Part shown: piece after piece, positions 1-4,648 of the stretch
How the letters are laid out: each line of letters begins with the position of its first letter
Position numbering within the stretch: the first letter of the stretch is position 1
DNA from: Candidatus Bathyarchaeota archaeon RBG_13_60_20
GTDB lineage: Archaea > Thermoproteota > Bathyarchaeia > TCS64
Direction: 5' to 3'
Length of the DNA stretch: 8,574 nt
Assembly: GCA_001775965.1 (NCBI GenBank)
Contig: MEZG01000070.1
Coordinates: forward strand, 1-8,574
Made by a program: the position numbers and the translations under genes
Notes under the pieces: model-generated
Told to the model about the DNA's origin: nothing
The model's input: the letters and a program-made list of their open reading frames with translations, nothing else
The model's database searches: none

Positions 1-969
1 GACAAGATAAGGTTCACACCCTCAGGCACAGAGGCCAACATGCAGGCCCTCAGGACGGCACGCGCCGCCACAGGCAGGCGCCTCATAGCCAAGTGCATCG
101 GAGCCTACCACGGCAGCTGGGACGCAGTCCCCCTAACGATGGAGACCCCCGACGTCCCCAGGGCCGTCCTCGACCACACGGTCCAGTTCCCCTACAACGA
201 CGCCCAAGCCGCGGTGAGCACCATCAAGAAGCACCAGTCCGACCTGGCAGCCGTCATCGTAGAGCCCACCATGCGCGACATGGCCCCAGAACCCGGATTC
301 CTCGAGGCAGTGCGCGAGGCCACCGAGGACAGCGACATCCTCCTGGTCTTCGACGAGGTCATATCCTTCAGGCTCGGGCCCTCGGGGGCCCAGGGAGTCT
401 ATGGCGTCAAGCCCGACGTGACCATCATGGGCAAGATCATAGGCGGCGGGTTCCCTGTGGGCGCCTACGCGGCCGTCGATGAAGCCATGGCGCCCCTGAG
501 CATACCCGAGGCGGAGTTGCCCGCGACAGCGTCTCCGGCCCTGGGCTTCAGCGGCACCTTCAACGCGCACCCGGTCACCATGGCCGCCGGCCTGGCCGCC
601 ATGAGGCTCCTCGACGAGGCCAGCTATGCGAGGCTGGCCGCCATGGGCGAGACCGTGAGGGCCGGCCTCCGCAGGGTCCTCGAGGAGGAGGGGGTCCGCG
701 CCCACGTGGGCGGCGTCGGCAGCTTCTTCTCCCTCGCCTGGACCGACCGGCCGGTCAGGGACCACGCCTCATCCCTGGCCGCGGATAGGGCACTCAGCAT
801 CCTCTTCAACCTGGGCGTGATGAACAGGGGCTTCTACCTGCTGGGCCACCCCAACCTCTCCACCGTGCAGAGCGGCGGCGACCTGGAGGGGTTCCTGGAG
901 GCCGCGCGAGGCACCATCAGGGAGATGAGGACCACCATCGCTGAGAGGGGCCCCCACCTTCTCCGCTGA
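1..969 (+). CDS. HemL-like class III (PLP) aminotransferase, 5'-truncated by window edge
   Basis: The reading frame is open from base 1, so the true start lies outside the window; 322 codons are present. Fold-type I, class III aminotransferase features are clear (numbered from base 1): SGTEA at 8-12 (PLP phosphate binding), YHGSWD at 36-41, FDEV with the PLP-pyridine Asp at 118, GKIIGGGFPVGAY with the Schiff-base Lys at 145, and SGTFNAHP at 184-191 followed by MAAGL. The closest known families are glutamate-1-semialdehyde 2,1-aminomutase and its many paralogues annotated as 'aspartate aminotransferase family'. YHGSWD and SGTFNAHP differ from what I remember of true HemL (YHGHAD, SGNPLAM), so I favour a paralogue acting on another amino acid or amine over a tetrapyrrole enzyme; substrate unknown. 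A cytosolic enzyme. About 100 N-terminal residues are probably missing. It ends in TGA; the next gene is small and has its own promoter-like element. Confidence 0.9.
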   Translation, partial: DKIRFTPSGTEANMQALRTARAATGRRLIAKCIGAYHGSWDAVPLTMETPDVPRAVLDHTVQFPYNDAQAAVSTIKKHQSDLAAVIVEPTMRDMAPEPGFLEAVREATEDSDILLVFDEVISFRLGPSGAQGVYGVKPDVTIMGKIIGGGFPVGAYAAVDEAMAPLSIPEAELPATASPALGFSGTFNAHPVTMAAGLAAMRLLDEASYARLAAMGETVRAGLRRVLEEEGVRAHVGGVGSFFSLAWTDRPVRDHASSLAADRALSILFNLGVMNRGFYLLGHPNLSTVQSGGDLEGFLEAARGTIREMRTTIAERGPHLLR

Positions 970-1018
970 GCCCGTGATAACATGGGGGCCCCGTGATACA
1001 GATCAGCGTTACATCAAA

Positions 1019-1027
1019 GCCTAAAGC
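1019..1027 (+). promoter_or_regulatory. Weak TATA-like box for the 36-codon ORF
   Basis: GCCTAAAGC is centred 25 bases before the ATG at 1048. This is the same spacing as at the other leaderless starts in the window, but the element is a poor match to an archaeal TATA box. Confidence 0.3.
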
Positions 1028-1047
1028 TGGGGCCAAACGGCTACCCC

Positions 1048-1158
1048 ATGAACAGCGTCGAAGCGCTTCTATACGCGGCCCTCTACGCCTACGCGGCCAT
1101 CGGCCTCGGCTACGTCCTTAGGAGGCTCAGGGAAGGCGGTCTTAGTCTCGAGCCCTAG
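1048..1158 (+). CDS. Candidate 36-residue single-helix membrane protein
   Basis: This short frame (36 codons, TAG stop) occupies the gap between the aminotransferase and the dehydratase. The protein starts MNSVEALLYAALYAY, continues with a hydrophobic Ala/Leu/Tyr/Gly helix to about residue 24, then a basic RRLRE turn at 25-29 and a short tail ending LEP. This is the layout of a one-pass membrane peptide with its positive end on the cytoplasmic side. Support for translation is the start context CTACCCC-ATG, almost identical to the starts at 3163 and 6784, and a TATA-like element 25 bases upstream. No family was recognised and no function is proposed. It could be a chance ORF, but the amphipathic layout and the shared start context make a real gene more likely than not. 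Confidence 0.5.
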   Translation: MNSVEALLYAALYAYAAIGLGYVLRRLREGGLSLEP

Positions 1159-1250
1159 TGGCTCACACCTCAGACCCTTCGCCCCCACGAGTATTTCCTC
1201 TCAGCGCCTTCCCACTGTTTTAACCGCCTAGCCGCCCACTACCCCAGCCC

Positions 1251-1263
1251 ACCGATCATCGGT
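1251..1263. repeat. Perfect 13-bp inverted repeat, possible operator
   Basis: ACCGAT-C-ATCGGT has 6-bp arms around one central base, about 100 bp before the dehydratase start. The half-site CACCGAT recurs at 1323-1329, close to the TATA-like box. This is the form of a regulator binding site, but the regulator and function are unknown and chance is possible. Confidence 0.3.
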
Positions 1264-1333
1264 CCCCCGAAGACTTGTATCACGACGACATGCCCGTGAT
1301 GCAGGTTCGCGCCTAGAGGAGGCCACCGATAAG

Positions 1334-1342
1334 GCGATAAGC
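1334..1342 (+). promoter_or_regulatory. TATA-like box of the threonine/serine dehydratase gene
   Basis: GCGATAAGC is centred 26 bases before the ATG at 1364, consistent with transcription starting at or next to the start codon (leaderless). The match to the consensus is moderate. Confidence 0.4.
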
Positions 1343-1363
1343 CCCCGGTGAAGCCTCAATACC

Positions 1364-2335
1364 ATGAAGCAGCCCACCTTCCTGGACATCCTGGACGCCC
1401 AGCGCAGGATCAGGCCCCACCTCGCCCAGACGCCCCTATACACGTACCCCACCCTCAACAGGCTCCTGGGCTTCACGGCCTACGTGAAGCACGAGAACCA
1501 CAACCCCACGGGCGCATTCAAGGTGAGGGGCGGCATCAACCTTGTGAGCAGGCTGGGGCCCGAGGAGAAGAGCCGCGGCGTCGTCACGGCCAGCACGGGC
1601 AACCACGGCCAGAGCATAGCCCTCGCCTCCAAGGTCTTCGGCGTCGAGGCCCACGTATGTGTCCCAGTGGGCGCCAACCCCGACAAGGTGACCGCCATCA
1701 GGAGCCTCGGCGCGGAGATAGTGGAGAGCGGCCGCGACTTCGAGGAGGCCAGGCTGAACGCTGAGCGGCTCGCCGAGGCCCACGGCTACAGGTACGTGAG
1801 CAGCGGCGACGAGCCCCACCTCATATCAGGAGTGGGCACCATAGGGCTGGAGATCATGCAGCAGGAGCCGGCCATCGACACGGTCATCAGCCCGGTGGGA
1901 TCCGGCACCGGGTGCGGCGGCACAGCCATAGCAGTGAAGAGCATCAACCCGGGGGCCAGGGTGATAGCTGTGCAGGCCGAGAACGCCCCCAGCGTGTACA
2001 GGAGCTGGCTGAGCGGCGAGCTTCAGCGCACCGATTCGGCGGACACCATGGCGGACGGCCTCGCCACCCGCAGCGCCTTCAGGCTGCCCCTCCAGATCCT
2101 CAGGGACTGGGTGGATGAGTTCACCCTGGTCTCGGAGGCGGAGATACGGCGAGGCGTCAGGCTCTACCTGGAGCACTGCAGGACCGTGGCAGAGGGCGCC
2201 GGGGCCGCCCCCCTGGCCGCGGCCCTCAAGATGCGCGACGAGCTTGCCGGCTGCAACGTGGCCCTGGTGCTCAGCGGAGGAAACATAACCCTCGCCGAGC
2301 TCAAGAGGTGCCTCGAGGCGGCGGACCCAGCCTGA
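1364..2335 (+). CDS. PLP-dependent threonine/serine dehydratase (ammonia-lyase) family
   Basis: A 323-residue fold-type II PLP enzyme that probably deaminates L-threonine or L-serine to the 2-oxo acid and ammonia in the cytosol. Visible motifs: ENHNPTGAFKVRGG with the Schiff-base Lys at 53; STGNHGQ at 77-83 (substrate loop); the phosphate-binding loop GSGTGCGG at 179-186; AVQAENAPS near 202-210; and SGGN at 304-307 (Ser contacting the pyridine nitrogen). The length matches the short catalytic form without a C-terminal ACT domain, so isoleucine feedback is not expected and a catabolic role is more likely than a biosynthetic IlvA role. The glycine loop is GSGTGCGG, not the usual GGGGL, as in the branch that includes EutB-like dehydratases, so the substrate could differ. 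The start is ATG in a TACC-ATG context with a TATA-like box 26 bases upstream. The stop is TGA. It is followed by a 165-base gap, so it is probably monocistronic. Confidence 0.88.
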   Translation: MKQPTFLDILDAQRRIRPHLAQTPLYTYPTLNRLLGFTAYVKHENHNPTGAFKVRGGINLVSRLGPEEKSRGVVTASTGNHGQSIALASKVFGVEAHVCVPVGANPDKVTAIRSLGAEIVESGRDFEEARLNAERLAEAHGYRYVSSGDEPHLISGVGTIGLEIMQQEPAIDTVISPVGSGTGCGGTAIAVKSINPGARVIAVQAENAPSVYRSWLSGELQRTDSADTMADGLATRSAFRLPLQILRDWVDEFTLVSEAEIRRGVRLYLEHCRTVAEGAGAAPLAAALKMRDELAGCNVALVLSGGNITLAELKRCLEAADPA

Positions 2336-2365
2336 GGGCGGGCACGACGGCACTGTTGTATGCCG

Positions 2366-2379
2366 CGGGGCCGGCCCCG
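2366..2379. repeat. 14-bp GC palindrome downstream of the dehydratase
   Basis: CGGGGCCGGCCCCG is perfectly self-complementary and lies about 30 bases after the dehydratase stop. It could form a cruciform or a short hairpin at the transcript end, but no T-run follows, so it is not a classical terminator. Confidence 0.3.
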
Positions 2380-2471
2380 AGGGGTGGACACTGGCCCATC
2401 CCGGCGACCTGAGATCTGGAAGACGGAACATGTTTAGATATGAGCCGCATCACGTGGCTGCCGCGATACAG

Positions 2472-2480
2472 ACTTAAACC
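2472..2480 (+). promoter_or_regulatory. TATA box of the MBL-fold hydrolase gene
   Basis: ACTTAAACC is centred 25 bases before the ATG at 2501 and 22 before the GTG at 2498. The spacing slightly favours ATG 2501 as the leaderless start. A second AT-rich element, GTTTAGATATG, lies at about 2431-2441. Confidence 0.5.
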
Positions 2481-2500
2481 CTTACACTTCCTAACTTGTG

Positions 2501-3139
2501 ATGGTCACGGTCACGTGGCACGGCCACAGCCTCTTCCAGGTGCAGGGGTCGGCCACTGTGGCCACCGACCCTCACAACGGGGAGAGCCTGGGCCTACCCG
2601 TCCCGGCGTTCAGGGCCGACGTGGTGACGGTGAGCCACAGCCACGGGGACCATGTCAGCGGCCTCGGCCTCTTCACGGGCGCCACGGTCCTCTCGGAGGC
2701 CGAGGAGTTCACTGTGAGGGGCGTCCGCCTCAAGGGAGTGGAGTGCCACCACGACGACGACAGGGGCCGAAGGCAGGGGCCCAACTTGGTGTGGAGCTTC
2801 AACCTCGACGGCGTCAGGTTCACCCACACGGGGGACCTGGGCCACAACCTCACCGCCAGGCAGCTGCAAGAGATAGACCAGACGGACGTCCTGTTCATCG
2901 GAACGGGCTCCGACGTGGCCATGGCCGAGGAGAACGCCCTGCTGCTGGACCCCCGGGTCGTGGTGCCCATGCACTACGAGACCCCGGGCCTGGTGTTCCC
3001 CAGGTTCAAATTGAAGGCTGTGGACGAGTTCACCGCGGGGAAGCAGCGGGTCGCGCAGGTGGGCAGAAGCCACGAGTACACGCCGGAGACCCTACCCCAG
3101 AGGCCCGAGGTCCACGTCTACGCGCCGCCTAAGTTATAG
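2501..3139 (+). CDS. UPF0173-type metallo-beta-lactamase-fold metal-dependent hydrolase
   Basis: A 212-residue cytosolic protein of the MBL superfamily, of the short 'metal-dependent hydrolase' (UPF0173/YtkL-like) type. The order of motifs fits: TWHGHS at 5-10, the beta-strand Asp at 23, the metal-binding HSHGDH at 46-51, ECHHDDDRGRRQGPN at 81-95 (family form YHD..G..RG.N), HTGDLG at 109-114 with bridging Asp 112, and MHYET with the last metal His at 158. All expected zinc ligands are present, so it should be an active two-metal hydrolase. The physiological substrate of this family is not established. GTG at 2498 directly precedes ATG 2501; I chose ATG from the TATA spacing, but the difference is one residue. 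The gene ends in TAG, which lies inside the TATA box of the next gene. Confidence 0.88.
   Translation: MVTVTWHGHSLFQVQGSATVATDPHNGESLGLPVPAFRADVVTVSHSHGDHVSGLGLFTGATVLSEAEEFTVRGVRLKGVECHHDDDRGRRQGPNLVWSFNLDGVRFTHTGDLGHNLTARQLQEIDQTDVLFIGTGSDVAMAEENALLLDPRVVVPMHYETPGLVFPRFKLKAVDEFTAGKQRVAQVGRSHEYTPETLPQRPEVHVYAPPKL
3131..3139 (+). promoter_or_regulatory. TATA box of the translin gene, overlapping the upstream stop codon
   Basis: AAGTTATAG is centred about 28 bases before ATG 3163. Its last bases are the TAG stop of the MBL hydrolase, so one sequence is both a stop and a probable promoter. The start context is ATACCC-ATG. Confidence 0.5.
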
Positions 3140-3162
3140 AGGGCCGCCGAGGAACCATACCC

Positions 3163-3792
3163 ATGGACGGCGTGAAGACTATCGTAGCTAAAGCCGCCAG
3201 GAGTCTCAGGGAAAGGGAGTCAGCCAGGGACGAGGCCCTGGGCCGGGCCCGCCGCGCAAGGATGCTGAGCAAGAAGGCTATCCTCCACCTCCACAACCTG
3301 GAGACGGGGGATGCCGAGGATAGGCTCCTGGAGGCGGGGCGGCTCCTGTCCGAGATCACAGGGTACACGGCGGCGCACCCCGAGATGGGGTTCTACGAGG
3401 ACGTGGAGGCCGCCCGGCAGGAGTACGCCGAGGCCCAGATACTCTACGGGCTGAACACGGGCGCCGGGTACCCCTCCCCTGCTAGCCTAGGGGTCCCCGA
3501 GACCGACTACATAATGGGGCTGGCTGATGTCCCCGGGGAGCTCAGGAGGCAGAGCCTGGACCACCTCAGGGCGGGCCGCCTGGACAGGGCCGAGGATAAC
3601 CTGAGGATGATGGAGGAGATATACATGAGCCTGGTGGAGGCCGAGGAGGCCAGCCTGCTCCTCAGGGGCCTGAGGAGGAAGCTAGATGTGGCCAGGGTAG
3701 TCAACGAGCGGACCAGGGCTGAGATCACCGAGGAGGCCGGCAGGGCCAAGCTGACGGGCGAGCTCAGGAGGCTGGGCGAGAGGCTGCCGTAG
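3163..3792 (+). CDS. Translin/TRAX-family protein (archaeal C3PO-like endoribonuclease subunit)
   Basis: A 209-residue, almost entirely helical protein. The family pattern is clear: a SKKAILHLHNLETGDAED-type helix at 36-53, EYAEAQILYGL at 87-97, PSPASLGVPETDYIMGLADVPGELRR at 104-129, MEEIY at 150-154, and LRRKLDVARVVNERTR at 170-185. Glu 87 and Glu 90 correspond to the EYVEA acidic pair reported as catalytic in TRAX; Asp 122 and Glu 126 are further conserved acidic residues. In eukaryotes translin and TRAX form C3PO, which helps RISC activation and tRNA processing. Archaea, with Archaeoglobus fulgidus as the studied case, have a TRAX-like protein alone that forms a hollow octamer with RNase activity. 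This gene therefore probably encodes a cytosolic homo-oligomeric RNase; its RNA target is unknown. It follows the MBL gene by 23 bases with its own TATA box, and converges on the minus-strand gene 16 bases away. Confidence 0.85.
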   Translation: MDGVKTIVAKAARSLRERESARDEALGRARRARMLSKKAILHLHNLETGDAEDRLLEAGRLLSEITGYTAAHPEMGFYEDVEAARQEYAEAQILYGLNTGAGYPSPASLGVPETDYIMGLADVPGELRRQSLDHLRAGRLDRAEDNLRMMEEIYMSLVEAEEASLLLRGLRRKLDVARVVNERTRAEITEEAGRAKLTGELRRLGERLP

Positions 3793-3808
3793 CCCGACGC
3801 GCGCAGCG

Positions 3809-4102
3809 CTACTTGTGGCGCTTGATCCTATCCGCCTTCCGCTCCGCCTCCCTGTAGGCGAACTTGCGGCTCGTGCTGATCTGGCTCCTGTGGAACCTGT
3901 GGACCTCGCCGCCGGCGTTCACGGCGGCGTAGAACTCGGGGTACCCCATCTCCTCGCCGTGGAGCTTGGAGATAGCCTCGTTCAGGGATGCCCTCCTCTC
4001 CTCGTCAGCGGCGTCGAAGGCGTCGCTGTAAGCCTTGTAGGCGGCGACGAACTTGAAGTCGGAGCCGCCGAAAACCAGTTTCTCTAATGGCTTCTCGCTC
4101 AT
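3809..4102 (-). CDS. Unrecognised 97-residue charged protein
   Basis: The minus-strand frame starts at ATG 4102-4100 and ends in TAG at 3811-3809. I do not recognise a family. The N-terminal third, with FGGSDFKFVAAYKAYSDAF at 11-29, looks like a strand plus helix; a helical stretch DAADEERRASLNEAISKL at 30-47 follows; YPEFYAAVNAGGEVHRFHR at 54-72 comes next; and the tail from 79 is a strongly basic helix (SRKFAYREAERKADRIKRHK). There are no cysteines and no membrane segment, so it is probably a cytosolic protein with a possible nucleic-acid-contacting tail (inference from charge only). An in-frame stop two codons before the ATG fixes this start. A good TATA box lies at 4141-4148, giving a leader of about 16 bases. 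A longer frame on the same strand (4005-4454) overlaps it, but lacks a protein-like sequence. Confidence 0.65.
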   Translation of the reverse strand: MSEKPLEKLVFGGSDFKFVAAYKAYSDAFDAADEERRASLNEAISKLHGEEMGYPEFYAAVNAGGEVHRFHRSQISTSRKFAYREAERKADRIKRHK

Positions 4103-4140
4103 ACTCTAACTTTCCGGTCACCATCAAGGGTGCGCCTCCA

Positions 4141-4148
4141 GATATAAG
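4141..4148 (-). promoter_or_regulatory. TATA box of the 97-residue protein gene
   Basis: On the minus strand this reads CTTATATC, a near-consensus archaeal TATA box centred 42 bases before the start codon. The predicted transcript start is near 4118. Confidence 0.5.
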
Positions 4149-4232
4149 TGTCTCCGTCGCGCGCAGCTGGAAATAGTCTAAAGAGCGTCGGGAAAACCGT
4201 ATCAAACGGTACCCCGAGGCTCGTCCCAGGGG

Positions 4233-4242
4233 TGCATAAAAG
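4233..4242 (+). promoter_or_regulatory. TATA-like box before the zinc-ribbon remnant
   Basis: TGCATAAAAG is centred about 22 bases before the TTG at 4260, with a purine-rich GAAGGAG in between that could act as a ribosome binding site. The remnant therefore still seems to have start signals. Confidence 0.35.
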
Positions 4243-4259
4243 AAGAAGGAGTGAGAGAG

Positions 4260-4424
4260 TTGAGCCAGAGGAGGCGAAGCTTCGACAGAGGGCCGCGCGA
4301 GATGCACAAGGCCGTCTGCTCGGACTGCGGCTAGGAGTGCGAGGTCCCCTTCAAACCCACTGAGGGGAGGCCAGTGTACTGCCATGAGTGATTCGAGAAG
4401 CATCGGGCGCCGCGCCGATACTAG
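4260..4424 (+). pseudogene. CxxC-x17-CxxC zinc-ribbon gene with in-frame TAG and TGA
   Basis: Read in one frame with no indels, this stretch gives a typical small archaeal/CPR zinc-ribbon protein of the CxxC-x17-CxxC type. An arginine-rich N-terminus (SQRRRSFDRGPRE) leads to MHKAVCSDCG, then TAG (4332-4334) where relatives usually have Lys, then ECEVPFKPTEGRPVYCHE, then TGA (4389-4391) exactly where the fourth zinc-binding Cys is expected, then FEKHRAPRRY and a TAG stop at 4422-4424. Cysteines are at codons 6, 9 and 27 counted from ATG 4302. The start could be TTG 4260, GTG 4251 or ATG 4302; TTG fits the promoter distance best. The simplest reading is a recently inactivated gene (AAG to TAG, TGC to TGA), because the rest is well preserved. 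Recoding (Sec at TGA, Pyl at TAG) or sequencing error is possible. Against general TAG reassignment, most genes here stop at TAG. The intact family is thought to bind zinc; its role is unknown. Confidence 0.7.
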
Positions 4425-4524
4425 GATATCGTACGTAATTACACACGATTCCATTCATTTTTCATTACCTCGCTGTAGAGGCAGCCACAGCACTATTGAA
4501 CCGGGTTACAGGGACCAACACACA

Positions 4525-4534
4525 TTATTTATAT
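4525..4534 (+). promoter_or_regulatory. Strong TATA box, cysS promoter
   Basis: TTATTTATAT is the best TATA box in the window. The predicted transcript start is around 4556, which gives cysS an unusually long leader of about 45 bases (ATG 4601) or about 90 bases (GTG 4649). Confidence 0.55.
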
Positions 4535-4572
4535 CCCGCCCGCCCCATCCATTCTCCGCTAGACAGGGAAGA

Positions 4573-4599
4573 ATGAGATTATTGTGTATAATCGCCTGA
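4573..4599 (+). CDS. Possible 8-codon upstream ORF in the cysS leader
   Basis: ATG at 4573 opens MRLLCIIA and stops at TGA 4597-4599, just before the ATG at 4601. It begins about 16 bases after the predicted transcript start and contains one Cys codon (TGT, uncommon here compared with TGC). A role in sensing charged tRNA-Cys is conceivable, but a single Cys codon is weak evidence and the ORF may be chance. Confidence 0.2.
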   Translation: MRLLCIIA

Positions 4600-4636
4600 C
4601 ATGGTTCTCAGTCTCGTCGGGTCTAGCGGGTTCTAT

Positions 4637-4641
4637 GGAGG
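4637..4641 (+). promoter_or_regulatory. Ribosome binding site deciding the cysS start
   Basis: GGAGG followed by a 7-base spacer and GTG at 4649. This is the clearest Shine-Dalgarno site in the window and points to GTG 4649 as the start rather than ATG 4601. Confidence 0.55.
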
Positions 4642-4648
4642 AAGCAAG

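Larger units (their letters stand above)
1159..1363 (+). other. Intergenic region with a palindrome before the dehydratase gene
   Basis: About 200 bases without a convincing gene. It holds a T-run with TTTTAA near 1217-1223 that could end the upstream transcript or act as a weak TATA element, a perfect 13-bp palindrome at 1251-1263, and the dehydratase promoter. No tRNA cloverleaf or conserved RNA was seen. Confidence 0.5.
4425..4648 (+). other. Intergenic region and cysS leader
   Basis: An AT-richer stretch than its surroundings. It holds the cysS TATA box at 4525-4534, a second AT element TGTATAAT at 4585-4592, an 8-codon ORF at 4573-4599 and a strong ribosome binding site at 4637-4641. 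The part before 4520 shows no gene, no tRNA and no hairpin I could support. Confidence 0.5.

Noticed and set aside
1159..1363. tRNA or other structured RNA in the gap
   Set aside because: No acceptor stem, T-loop or conserved RNA motif could be matched.
1228..1476. 82-codon minus-strand frame in the 1159-1363 gap
   Set aside because: It runs into the dehydratase antisense, has no recognisable pattern and no convincing promoter on that strand.
4005..4454. 149-codon minus-strand frame over the intergenic region
   Set aside because: It overlaps the 97-residue gene and the zinc-ribbon remnant antisense, has low-complexity composition in the overlap, and resembles no protein.
4425..4524. SECIS-type hairpin downstream of the TGA-containing zinc-ribbon frame
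   Set aside because: I looked for a GC-rich stem with an internal purine bulge and could not find one by eye; a folding program would be needed to exclude it.
4384..4599. 71-codon plus-strand frame before cysS
   Set aside because: It starts within the zinc-ribbon remnant, spans the cysS TATA box and has no protein-like pattern. Only its last 8 codons are of interest as a leader ORF.
4601..4648. ATG 4601 as the cysS start
   Set aside because: It adds 16 residues unlike the CysRS N-terminus and ignores the ideal ribosome binding site for GTG 4649. It is kept as an alternative, not excluded.
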